Position numbers and translations under genes: made by a program
DNA from: Gordonia sp. UBA5067
GTDB taxonomy: Bacteria > Actinomycetota > Actinomycetes > Mycobacteriales > Mycobacteriaceae
DNA length: 30,070 nt
Direction of reading: 5' to 3'
Assembly: GCF_002414845.1 (NCBI RefSeq)
Contig: NZ_DIAX01000022.1
Coordinates: forward strand, 1 to 30,070
In this document: positions 1-6,452 of the stretch, one piece after another
Position numbering within the stretch: the stretch's first letter is position 1
Layout of the letters: each line of letters begins with the position of its first letter
Notes under the pieces: generated by a model
The model's input: only the letters and a program-made list of their open reading frames with translations
The model's database searches: none
Told to the model about the DNA's origin: nothing

Positions 1-57
1 TGTCGGCGGAGTGACCGCAAAGCGTCCTGCAGCGAGGGGCGCGGCACCGCGGCCCAT
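1..57 (-). CDS. possible N-terminus of a divergent gene (partial)
   Basis: An ATG at 57 on the minus strand opens a frame that stays open to the left edge (19 codons, beginning MGRGAAPLAAGRF). In M. tuberculosis a methyltransferase-like gene (Rv3030) is divergent from the etfB orthologue, so a divergent gene is expected here. No domain is visible in this short piece, and the start codon and product are inferred from position only. Confidence 0.25.
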   Translation of the reverse strand, partial: MGRGAAPLAAGRFAVTPPT

Positions 58-104
58 CTGATCGATTGTGAGGCACACCGCGTTCGCGACACCGATGCGG
101 CACG

Positions 105-110
105 TTAGAG
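105..110 (+). promoter_or_regulatory. putative -10 of the etfBA operon (TAGAGT)
   Basis: TAGAGT matches the actinobacterial TANNNT -10 pattern. It would place transcription start near 117 and leave a leader of about 65 bases before etfB. No convincing -35 hexamer is seen. The surrounding 58-181 gap is probably a divergent promoter region. Confidence 0.35.
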
Positions 111-130
111 TATTGGGCGACCCTCATGGC

Positions 131-146
131 CTTACCCGCTGGTAAG
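131..146. promoter_or_regulatory. perfect dyad in the etfB leader
   Basis: CTTACC-CGCT-GGTAAG is a perfect 6-bp inverted repeat with a 4-base centre. It lies between the putative start of transcription and the ribosome binding site of etfB. Its size suits a TetR-type operator, or a small hairpin in the mRNA. No regulator is identified. Confidence 0.35.
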
Positions 147-181
147 ACGCCTCACCCGATGCAGGAGGTCGATGAAGACCC

Positions 182-964
182 ATGACAAACATTGTCGTAC
201 TCATCAAGCAGGTGCCCGACTCTGGCTCGGAGCGCAAGCTCAACGACAGCGATTTCACCCTCGATCGCGAGATCGACCCGGTGATCGATGAGATCAACGA
301 GAAGGCCGTGGAGGCCGCTCTGCAGATCAAGGAGGCCAACGGCGGCGAGGTCACCGTCCTCACGGCCGGCCCGGCGAAGGCGACCGAGACCATCCGCAAG
401 GCGTTGTCCATGGGCGCCGACAAGGCGATTCACATCCAAGACGATGCGCTGCACGGCTCGGACGCCGTGCAGACCGCGTACGTCTTGGCACGTGCGCTCG
501 GCACCGTCGACGGCGTCGAGCTGGTCATCGCCGGCAACCAGGCCACCGACGGAGGCGTGGGCGCCGTCCCGGCCATGATCGCCGAGTACCTGGAATTGCC
601 ACACCTCACCTCGCTGCGCACGCTCACCGTCGACGGCGAGAGCCTCAAGGGCGAGCGGGAGACCGATGAGGGCATCTTCACCGTCGAAGGCTCGCTGCCG
701 GCGATCGTCAGTGTCAACGAGAAGATCAACGAGCCGCGCTTCCCGTCCTTCAAGGGCATCATGGCGGCGAAGAAGAAGGAGATCAACGTGGTCTCCCTCG
801 CTGAGATCGAGGTCGAGGCGGGTGAGGTCGGGCTGGCGAACGCCGCGACGACGGTGACCTCGGTGACTCCCAAGCCCGCCAAGCAAGCCGGTGAGCGGAT
901 CACCGACGAGGGCGACGGCGGCATCAAGGTCGCCGAGTTCCTGGTCGCGCAGAAGATCGTCTAA
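182..964 (+). CDS. etfB: electron transfer flavoprotein subunit beta
   Basis: Beta subunit of the heterodimeric electron transfer flavoprotein, which takes electrons from acyl-CoA and other flavin dehydrogenases in the cytoplasm and passes them to ETF:quinone oxidoreductase. The 260-residue product has the family length and begins MTNIVVLIKQVPDSG, the typical ETF-beta N-terminus. The family nucleotide-binding region (VIAGNQATDGG, about residues 117-127) and the conserved PSFKGIMAAKKK segment (about 188-199) are present. The ATG at 182 follows an AGGAGG sequence at 163-168, with a rather long spacing of 13 bases. etfA follows after 46 bases in the same direction. The pair matches M. tuberculosis fixA/fixB (Rv3029c/Rv3028c). 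Confidence 0.95.
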   Translation: MTNIVVLIKQVPDSGSERKLNDSDFTLDREIDPVIDEINEKAVEAALQIKEANGGEVTVLTAGPAKATETIRKALSMGADKAIHIQDDALHGSDAVQTAYVLARALGTVDGVELVIAGNQATDGGVGAVPAMIAEYLELPHLTSLRTLTVDGESLKGERETDEGIFTVEGSLPAIVSVNEKINEPRFPSFKGIMAAKKKEINVVSLAEIEVEAGEVGLANAATTVTSVTPKPAKQAGERITDEGDGGIKVAEFLVAQKIV

Positions 965-1010
965 CCCCGCCCAGCGTCCAATCGACATTTGAACTCAGGA
1001 GAAAAGAAAC

Positions 1011-1967
1011 ATGGCTGAAGTACTCGTTCTCGTCGAGCGGGATACCGAGGGTGGACTGAAGAAGGTCACCTCCGAGCTGATCACCGCCGCGCGCGCGATC
1101 GGCACCCCGTCCGCGGTCATCGTGGGCGCCCCGGGCAAGGCCGACGCGATCCTCGGCGAACTGGCCGCGGCCGGTGCGGAGAAGATCTACGTCGCCGAGT
1201 CCGAGGACGCCGCCAGCGTCCTCATCTCGCCGGTCGTCGACGTGGTGGCGTCGATTGCCGAGTCGGCATCGCCGGCCGCGATCATCGTCGCCTCCACCAC
1301 CGACGGCAAAGAGGTCGCCGGCCGACTCGCGGTACGCCTCGGCTCAGGCGTCCTCGCCGACGTCATCGAGGTCAAGGAGGGCGGCAACGCCGTCCACTCG
1401 ATCTTCGGCGGCTCCTTCACCGTCGATGCGCAGGCCAAGGGCGACACGCCGATCTTCTCGGTGCGCCCGGGTGCGGTCGAGGCCGCTCCGGCGGCCGGCG
1501 CCGGTGAGCGCGTCGACGTCGAGGTCCCCGCGCAGGCGGAGAACGCGGTCAAGATCACCAACGTCGAGCCGAATGTGGGCGGCGATCGCCCCGAGCTCAC
1601 CGAGGCGTCGATCGTCGTCTCCGGCGGCCGCGGTGTCGGCAGTGCCGAGAAGTTCTCGGTCGTCGAAGATCTCGCCGATTCGCTCGGCGCCGCCGTTGGT
1701 GCGTCGCGCGCCGCGGTCGACTCGGGCTACTACCCGGGCCAGTTCCAGGTCGGTCAGACTGGCAAGACGGTCTCGCCCCAGCTGTACATCGCCCTGGGCA
1801 TCTCCGGCGCCATTCAGCACCGGGCCGGCATGCAGACGTCGAAGACGATTGTCGCGGTCAACAAGGACGAGGAGGCGCCAATCTTCGAGATCAGCGACTT
1901 CGGCGTCGTCGGCGACCTCTTCAACGTGGCGCCGCAGCTCACCGAGGAGATCAATAAGCGCAAGTAG
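1011..1967 (+). CDS. etfA: electron transfer flavoprotein subunit alpha
   Basis: Alpha subunit of the electron transfer flavoprotein, carrying most of the FAD site. The 318-residue product has the expected two parts: an N-terminal alpha/beta domain and a C-terminal FAD domain. The latter shows the hallmark VSGGRGVG (about residues 202-209), PGQFQVGQTGKTVSPQLYIA (about 242-261), GISGAIQH (263-270) and the final VGDLF segment. The ATG at 1011 has an AGGAG at 997-1001 at good spacing. It is co-transcribed with etfB, and the unit is closed by the hairpin at 1990-2023. The product should pair with EtfB and serve fatty acid or sterol oxidation. Confidence 0.96.
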   Translation: MAEVLVLVERDTEGGLKKVTSELITAARAIGTPSAVIVGAPGKADAILGELAAAGAEKIYVAESEDAASVLISPVVDVVASIAESASPAAIIVASTTDGKEVAGRLAVRLGSGVLADVIEVKEGGNAVHSIFGGSFTVDAQAKGDTPIFSVRPGAVEAAPAAGAGERVDVEVPAQAENAVKITNVEPNVGGDRPELTEASIVVSGGRGVGSAEKFSVVEDLADSLGAAVGASRAAVDSGYYPGQFQVGQTGKTVSPQLYIALGISGAIQHRAGMQTSKTIVAVNKDEEAPIFEISDFGVVGDLFNVAPQLTEEINKRK

Positions 1968-1989
1968 TACGCGCTGTTCACCCGCCGAG

Positions 1990-2023
1990 CCCCCGGTCGA
2001 CCGCCACGGTTGGCCGGGGGTTT
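1990..2023 (+). terminator. intrinsic terminator after etfA
   Basis: A 13-bp stem pairs 1990-2002 with 2008-2020 around the 5-base loop GCCAC, with two G-T pairs. It includes the perfect arms CCCCCGG and CCGGGGG and is followed by TTTGCGTT. It lies 22 bases after the etfA stop codon and separates etfBA from the acyltransferase pair. Confidence 0.75.
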
Positions 2024-2110
2024 GCGTTGGGACCGCAATTCACCGGCACGCTACCGACACGACATGCGGTATCGGCCGTCGCGTCGGCCGGCACCGATTC
2101 CATGGGCGTT

Positions 2111-2980
2111 ATGACGACAGTGAACAACGAGCCCCCAGCCGGTCGGGGGTACTCCGGCCTCGCGACCCTACCGTCGAGTGCCCGTCCATCGAGCCGCCGC
2201 CTCTTCTCCGGCGGCGGCTTTTCTGTTTGGCTCTCCACCGACCCCGCCGACGTCCATGCGGCCCAGCGGCTGCGCTACGACGTGTTCGGGTCCGAGCCCG
2301 GCTTCTCCAGCGAGATCGGTGATCCGGTCAGCCGGCTCGACGCCGATCGATTCGACGAGTTCTGTGATCACCTGCTGGTGCGCGATGAGGCGACCGGCCT
2401 GCTCGTCGGCTGTGCGCGCCTCCTCTTGCCGGTGCGCGCCATCGCCGCCGGTGGTTGGTACAGCGCAGGCGAATTCGATCTCGACGAGCTGAGTTCGATC
2501 GCGTCGCAGACCATTGAGATGGGCCGCGCGGCGGTTGCCGTCGGGCAGCGCAACGGGTCGGTCACCGCGCTGATGTGGGCCGCCGTCCTGGCCTACCTAG
2601 AGGAATCCGGCAACAGCTACCTGATGGGGTGCGTCTCGGTGCCGCTGTCGACACCCGGTGCACCGCGCGGCAGCGCCCTGCGGGGGATTCGCGACGAGTT
2701 GCGCAACCGGCACAGTGCCATGTGGCAGGCGTTTCCGCACGGGGGGTCGGTGATCGACGGGGTGCGCCTCGACGACATCGAGCCGCCGGCGCGGCTGGTG
2801 GTGCCGCCTCTGATGCGCGGCTATCTGCGGCTCGGTGCCCGCGTCTGCGGTGAGCCGGCAATCGACCCGATTTTCGACTGCGGCGACTTCCTGACGGTGC
2901 TCGGTGCCGACGACGCGGACACGCGGTACCGCCAGCGGCTGACCGAGACGGTGCGACGGCTCAGCGAGCAGGGCGCCTGA
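2111..2980 (+). CDS. OlsB-like GNAT N-acyltransferase
   Basis: GNAT-fold acyltransferase of the OlsB/putative-hemolysin type, which transfers an acyl group to an amino acid such as ornithine in amino-acid-containing lipids. Typical signatures are AAQRLRYDVF, FDEFCDHLLVRDEATGLLVG and TIEMGRAAV followed by a helix, in family order. The start is uncertain: ATG 2111 is chosen (289 residues), while ATG 2102 and GTG 2120 are in frame. No start codon lies between the hairpin at 2192-2222 and the conserved domain, so the coding region must run through that hairpin. The first 35 or so residues look low in conservation. A PlsC-like gene begins one base after the stop, which recalls the olsBA pair. The position corresponds to Rv3027c. 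The substrate is inferred. Confidence 0.8.
   Translation: MTTVNNEPPAGRGYSGLATLPSSARPSSRRLFSGGGFSVWLSTDPADVHAAQRLRYDVFGSEPGFSSEIGDPVSRLDADRFDEFCDHLLVRDEATGLLVGCARLLLPVRAIAAGGWYSAGEFDLDELSSIASQTIEMGRAAVAVGQRNGSVTALMWAAVLAYLEESGNSYLMGCVSVPLSTPGAPRGSALRGIRDELRNRHSAMWQAFPHGGSVIDGVRLDDIEPPARLVVPPLMRGYLRLGARVCGEPAIDPIFDCGDFLTVLGADDADTRYRQRLTETVRRLSEQGA
2192..2222 (+). terminator. terminator-like hairpin inside the GNAT 5' coding region
   Basis: AGCCGCCGCC (2192-2201) and GGCGGCGGCT (2210-2219) form a perfect 10-bp stem with an 8-base loop, followed at once by a T run (2219-2222). This has the full form of an intrinsic terminator but lies within the N-terminal codons of the GNAT gene. It may act as an attenuator, as a second stop signal for etfBA read-through, or may be fortuitous. 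Confidence 0.5.
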
Positions 2981-2981
2981 G

Positions 2982-3917
2982 ATGGCGCTGCACGCGTGGT
3001 TCCCCCTCGGGGAGTGCGGCGCTGACTGTGTTCGCCCGCCCCGCAGCCGGGCGGGGGGATTGCGTGCCGCCGTGCGCGTCACAAGACTGCTGCTGGTCGT
3101 CTCGATGCTCGGCGTGGCGGCGCCGGCCGTGTGGCGGGTCGCGCCCGATCGTCGACACCGGTTCGCGCGCTGGTCGTCGCGTCGCGTGTTGGTCGCGCTG
3201 GGGATCACCCTCGTCGTGAATGACCGGCGGCTCATCGACGCCGACCCACGGGTGCCCATCGGCGGACTGGTCGTCGCCAACCACGTCTCCTTTCTGGACA
3301 CCCTCGCCATCTCGGCGATCACCCCGGCCCGGTTCGTCGCCAAGTCCGAGGTGCTCGAGATGCCGGGCTTCGGGCTGCTGGCGCGGCGGCTCGGGGTGAT
3401 CGGCGTCGTGCGGTCGTCACTGCGCGAACTTCCCGGCACCGTGGAGCGGGTGGCGCAGGCGCTGCGCGACGGGGGCGCGGTCGCGGTGTTCCCCGAGGGC
3501 ACCACGTGGTGTGGCGCTGCCGCGGGGTGGTTCCGGCCGGCGTTCTTCGCCGCCGCTCATGCGGCCGGTGCGCCGATCATGCCGATGACGGTGGAGTACC
3601 ACGAGGACGACGGCCGGCACTGTTCGGCGGCGGCCTTCATCGGCGAGGATTCGCCGCTGGACACGCTGCGCCGGGTACTGGCGGTGCGTGCGATGACGAT
3701 TACCGTCACCGCGCACCGGGTCGAGTTGCCGACCCCGGACCGTCGCGCCGATGCACGGCTCGCCCAGGCCGCCGTCTTGGGCTACGGCGGCGGGTCGCCG
3801 CGCAGTGGTGGCAAGCGGGCTTTGGCCGGATCGTCGAGTTCGAAGAACTCGGCGCCGTCGAATCCGGTGCGCCGACCGATCGCCGAGACGGGAAACGATC
3901 GCAGCCTCGCGTTGTAG
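2982..3917 (+). CDS. PlsC-like 1-acyl-glycerophosphate/lyso-lipid acyltransferase
   Basis: Member of the lysophospholipid acyltransferase (PlsC/OlsA) family, which acylates lyso-lipids at the membrane. Visible motifs are a hydrophobic N-terminal segment (about residues 33-51), the catalytic NHVSFLD (100-106), FPEGTT (170-175) and the downstream IMPMTVEY block. The ATG at 2982 lies one base after the GNAT stop, so the two are translationally coupled. With the OlsB-like neighbour it may complete an ornithine-type lipid; phosphatidic acid synthesis is the alternative. The last 45 residues or so (after AQAAVLGYGGG) are Ser/Arg-rich, look non-conserved, and are antisense to the end of the LemA gene, a 136-base convergent overlap. 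Equivalent in position to Rv3026c. Confidence 0.85.
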   Translation: MALHAWFPLGECGADCVRPPRSRAGGLRAAVRVTRLLLVVSMLGVAAPAVWRVAPDRRHRFARWSSRRVLVALGITLVVNDRRLIDADPRVPIGGLVVANHVSFLDTLAISAITPARFVAKSEVLEMPGFGLLARRLGVIGVVRSSLRELPGTVERVAQALRDGGAVAVFPEGTTWCGAAAGWFRPAFFAAAHAAGAPIMPMTVEYHEDDGRHCSAAAFIGEDSPLDTLRRVLAVRAMTITVTAHRVELPTPDRRADARLAQAAVLGYGGGSPRSGGKRALAGSSSSKNSAPSNPVRRPIAETGNDRSLAL

Positions 3918-4390
3918 CGCGACACGTTGCCGTTGTAGAGCCGCCTGGCCGCGGCGATCCGATCGTCGGTGGCGGCCAGCTCCGATAGCACCGCCGAATA
4001 GTGGTCAGAGGCGCGCAGCTCGGGATAGCCCTCCGCGGTCGCGCGCAATCGCCGGATCGCACGGTCCAGGGCGAGGTCCTGGCTCGCGGTCGCCGCGAGG
4101 ACGCCGTCGTTGAGCTGGGCGAGGGCCGCGGTGGGATCCTCCGACAGCCCGCCCGGGCTGCGGACACGGGCGAGTTCGATCAATGTCGCCGCCTCATGCT
4201 TGGCGAATGCGCGTGCGACGTCGACGAGGCGGGGGATCAGATCCCAGCGCCGCGCCAGCTCGATATCGATCCCGCGCCAGGATTCGATGACGACGGTCTG
4301 CATGCGGACCAGTGCGTTGTGGGCGCGGATGGGCCAGGTGGCCGCCAACGCGACGGCGACCACGACGACGAGCAGCACCAGCCACGTCAC
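3782..4390 (-). CDS. LemA family membrane protein
   Basis: LemA-family protein of 202 residues: one N-terminal membrane segment (TWLVLLVVVVAVALAATW) and a cytoplasmic or periplasmic helical bundle. Family signatures are NALVRMQ, RRWDLIPRLVDVARAFAKHE, the AEGYPELRAS segment and IAAARRLYNGNVSRYNARLRSFP. The molecular role of LemA proteins is poorly known; many are found with membrane proteins or proteases. The start is a GTG at 4390 with AGGAG 8 bases upstream, overlapping the TGA of the upstream gene (GTGA), so both are one operon. The 3' end overlaps the acyltransferase gene on the other strand by 136 bases. Confidence 0.85.
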   Translation of the reverse strand: MTWLVLLVVVVAVALAATWPIRAHNALVRMQTVVIESWRGIDIELARRWDLIPRLVDVARAFAKHEAATLIELARVRSPGGLSEDPTAALAQLNDGVLAATASQDLALDRAIRRLRATAEGYPELRASDHYSAVLSELAATDDRIAAARRLYNGNVSRYNARLRSFPVSAIGRRTGFDGAEFFELDDPAKARLPPLRGDPPP

Positions 4391-5193
4391 CGGCCGTACT
4401 CCTGCCAGACGTGGCGGGGGATCCCGTCGGCGATGATGCGCAGCGCCTCGTACAGGCGGCTGATGTCGGCGCCGCGCACCCCGCCGAGGCTGATGGCCAG
4501 CAGATTGCGGCCCATCAGCACGATGCGGGTGTTGGCGGTGACCGGGAGGTCCATCGACAACAGGCCATCGAGGGTGGTCGGGGGCAGTGCCCCCTTGGCG
4601 AACCGCTCGTCGGGACAGGTCACCAGCCATTGTTCGTTGAAGGTGATCGACTCGAACTCGACTGTGTGGCCGGCTTCTGGGCTGATGGTCGGACCGATAC
4701 TCAGCGGGGGGAGGGCCTGCGGCAGGGTCAGGCCGAAGACGTTGCGGTAGTGGGTGCTGATGTTGATCCGGTTGTTGTTGAGCCAGGTGTAATGCACATA
4801 CCACGCCGGATACGCCCCGACGGTGCCGTTCATCGCCGTCCGCACCCGCTTGCGCCGCGCCCGTGCGATGTTGAAGGGCGCCACGTCATAGGCCGGGGGT
4901 GGCCACGACGGCTGCTCGTCGAGGTGAAAGCCGGTCGCCGCCGACCATCGCCGCAACTCGGGTCGGCGCAACACTTTGAAGACGACGCCGGCCGGCAAAA
5001 CCGCCCACAGCGGCGTCGTGGCCGCGATCATCAGGCTGGACGCCAACCGGCCCGTGATCGGCCAGTACGCCACCTGGGCGGCAATCACCGCGACGAGGGT
5101 GAGCAGAGTCAGCGCTAGTGATAGGCGCGGTGACGGCACGATCGACCGCATCGGGGCCTGGTGTTCGAAAGTCGGTGCGGGCGAGACGGTCAT
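4387..5193 (-). CDS. membrane protein, DUF3137-like, partner of LemA
   Basis: 268-residue protein with two predicted membrane segments near the N-terminus (about residues 23-70) and a soluble C-terminal part. The segment VEFESITFNEQWLVTCPDER and the following hydrophobic ALPPTTLDGLLSMD resemble DUF3137 proteins, which often sit beside lemA. This assignment is by eye only. The ATG at 5193 is chosen because TACGGT (a -10 element) ends 8 bases before it and there is no ribosome binding site. The frame remains open further upstream, but that stretch is antisense to the secreted-protein gene. The stop overlaps the LemA start. No enzymatic motif is seen. Confidence 0.65.
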   Translation of the reverse strand: MTVSPAPTFEHQAPMRSIVPSPRLSLALTLLTLVAVIAAQVAYWPITGRLASSLMIAATTPLWAVLPAGVVFKVLRRPELRRWSAATGFHLDEQPSWPPPAYDVAPFNIARARRKRVRTAMNGTVGAYPAWYVHYTWLNNNRINISTHYRNVFGLTLPQALPPLSIGPTISPEAGHTVEFESITFNEQWLVTCPDERFAKGALPPTTLDGLLSMDLPVTANTRIVLMGRNLLAISLGGVRGADISRLYEALRIIADGIPRHVWQEYGR

Positions 5194-5201
5194 CGGGGCC
5201 A

Positions 5202-5207
5202 ACCGTA
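5202..5207 (-). promoter_or_regulatory. -10 TACGGT of the DUF3137-like/lemA operon
   Basis: On the minus strand TACGGT is followed after 8 bases by the ATG at 5193, so the transcript is expected to be leaderless. No -35 hexamer is recognised. Confidence 0.4.
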
Positions 5208-5286
5208 GTCCCCGTCGGCGGGCGAGCCGCGTGCCGGGGCTGGGGCCGGGGTGGTGGTCGGTAGACAGCGGTTGCCGCGCCGACGC

Positions 5287-5292
5287 TAGTCT
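5287..5292 (+). promoter_or_regulatory. possible -10 TAGTCT of the secreted-protein gene
   Basis: TAGTCT would start a transcript near 5299 with a leader of about 85 bases. The leader begins with a small inverted repeat (GCGCCA at 5302-5307, TGGCGC at 5317-5322) and ends in the GAGGAG ribosome binding site at 5371-5376. No -35 hexamer is clear. Confidence 0.3.
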
Positions 5293-5383
5293 CGTTCTGG
5301 GGCGCCAGTCTCGGTTTGGCGCGCCACCATCGTTCGGTGACGGACATTCCAATGAATCCCAATCCCCTTGGAGGAGAACCAAC

Positions 5384-5863
5384 GTGCACAATCGCAAGCT
5401 CGGCGCTGCGCTGCTGTCCGCCGCTGCCGCCTCGATCGTCCTGGCCGCACCCGTCGCGGCCGCACCGCAGCCGGCGCCGCCGATCGATTTCGGCAGCCTG
5501 ACCGGCCCGCAGAGTCCGCAGGACAACCCCGGCGCCCCGAACTCGCGCAACGGCGTCAACTCGATCCAGCTGACGGTCGGCAAGTGGTTCGGCTCCCAGC
5601 ACGGTCCCAACCTCTACGACACCAAGTTCGCCCCGAATGTGAAGTGGTCGGCTCGCGACCGGGCCAATGCCGAGGTCAAGGGGTCGGACTGCCAGATCGA
5701 GATTTCGTTCCCGGGCACGTCGTACGCCACCAAGAAGACGGCGAACTGTCAGGGCAGCATCGGTTTCAACTCCAACCGATACAAGACGCCGGGCTCGTAC
5801 CGCATCAACATTGTCGACCGCGTGTCCGGGGCGAGTGCGTCGCAGGCGTTCCGGATCGAGTGA
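5384..5863 (+). CDS. small secreted protein, paralogue 1 of a tandem pair
   Basis: 159-residue exported protein of unknown function. A Sec signal peptide is clear (MHNRKLGAALLSAAAASIVL, cleavage near AAPVAA-AP at about residue 27). The mature part starts with a Pro-rich linker, then NGVNSIQLTVGKWFG, FAPNVKWSARDR, DCQIEISFPG, NCQGSIGF and a terminal SYRINIVDRVSG block. The alternating strands and two cysteines (in DCQIE and ANCQG) suggest a small disulfide-bonded beta-sandwich. The start is the GTG at 5384, eight bases after a GAGGAG ribosome binding site. It shares order, cysteines and ending with the next gene, so the two arose by duplication. I do not recognise a named family. Confidence 0.8.
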   Translation: MHNRKLGAALLSAAAASIVLAAPVAAAPQPAPPIDFGSLTGPQSPQDNPGAPNSRNGVNSIQLTVGKWFGSQHGPNLYDTKFAPNVKWSARDRANAEVKGSDCQIEISFPGTSYATKKTANCQGSIGFNSNRYKTPGSYRINIVDRVSGASASQAFRIE

Positions 5864-5895
5864 CCAGTGGTGATCGGTCGCGATTCGGCCGCTGC

Positions 5896-5901
5896 TAGCC
5901 T
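5896..5901 (+). promoter_or_regulatory. -10 TAGCCT, leaderless start of the second secreted protein
   Basis: TAGCCT ends 6 bases before the ATG at 5908. No ribosome binding site is present, so transcription probably starts at or near the first codon. Confidence 0.4.
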
Positions 5902-5907
5902 CGAGCA

Positions 5908-6339
5908 ATGATGCGGATCATCGGCTCGATGCTTGTCGCGTTGTCGCTTGCGGCGACCCTCACCCCAGCGGCGGCGCAGGCGAAGTCCGCGTCGCCGCTG
6001 GGGGACTGGGGCAGTGCAGCACCTCCGCCGGGCAAACTCTATAACCGCAACGGCGTCGACCAGCTCGACGTGGCCGTGGCCAACATCGGCGGCCGTGGAT
6101 TCGCGCCGGCGGTGCAGTGGTCGGCGCGAACCGCGGCGGGGAGTCCGGTCGCCGGGCGAGCCTGCCGCATCGAGGTGACCTTCCCAGGACAGCGCTGGGC
6201 GATGTACCCGTCGACTCGGTGTCAAGGATCGGCGAGCTTTCCCACTCGCGTCTACCAGTCACCGGGCCGATACGCGATCACGGTGCTTGACCGCGTCTCC
6301 GGCCGCTTCCGGACCGTGCCGTTCGTCGTGGGCGACTAG
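5908..6339 (+). CDS. small secreted protein, paralogue 2 of a tandem pair
   Basis: 143-residue exported protein with a signal peptide (MMRIIGSMLVALSLAATL, cleavage near AAAQA at about residue 24). The mature part matches the preceding gene in order: NGVDQLDVAVANIGG, FAPAVQWSAR, ACRIEVTFPG, RCQGSASFP, RYAITVLDRVSG. Both cysteines are kept. It starts at ATG 5908 (ATG 5911 is also possible) and appears leaderless. It has its own promoter, so the two copies may be expressed differently. Function is unknown; an envelope or secreted role is inferred only from the signal peptide. Confidence 0.78.
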   Translation: MMRIIGSMLVALSLAATLTPAAAQAKSASPLGDWGSAAPPPGKLYNRNGVDQLDVAVANIGGRGFAPAVQWSARTAAGSPVAGRACRIEVTFPGQRWAMYPSTRCQGSASFPTRVYQSPGRYAITVLDRVSGRFRTVPFVVGD

Positions 6340-6368
6340 CACCCCGCGCCCGCAGGTTCCGACCGGGG

Positions 6369-6401
6369 CGCCAAGGCGTCGCCAAGGGCGCTCCAAGGCA
6401 C
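6369..6401 (+). promoter_or_regulatory. three 11-bp direct repeats, putative SARP operator of the MFS gene
   Basis: CGCCAAGGCGT, CGCCAAGGGCG and CTCCAAGGCAC stand head to tail at exactly 11-bp spacing (CCAAGG at 6371, 6382, 6393). Known SARP regulators bind direct heptameric repeats spaced 11 bp, close to the -35 region. The last repeat ends about 50 bases before the MFS start codon; a weak -10 candidate is TACGAA at 6422. The same core recurs at 11501-11533, and a SARP gene lies between the two sites. Confidence 0.65.
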
Positions 6402-6452
6402 CACCGCAAGTCTTCTCGTCGTACGAATCATCGTCGACGAGGAGCCCCTTCC

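Noticed and set aside
2027..2110. TTG start of the GNAT frame at 2027
   Set aside because: It begins just after the etfA terminator stem with no ribosome binding site, and the added residues look non-coding.
5194..5610. N-terminal extension of the DUF3137-like frame to 5610
   Set aside because: It is antisense to the secreted-protein gene and lacks a plausible start context; ATG 5193 has a -10 at the right distance.
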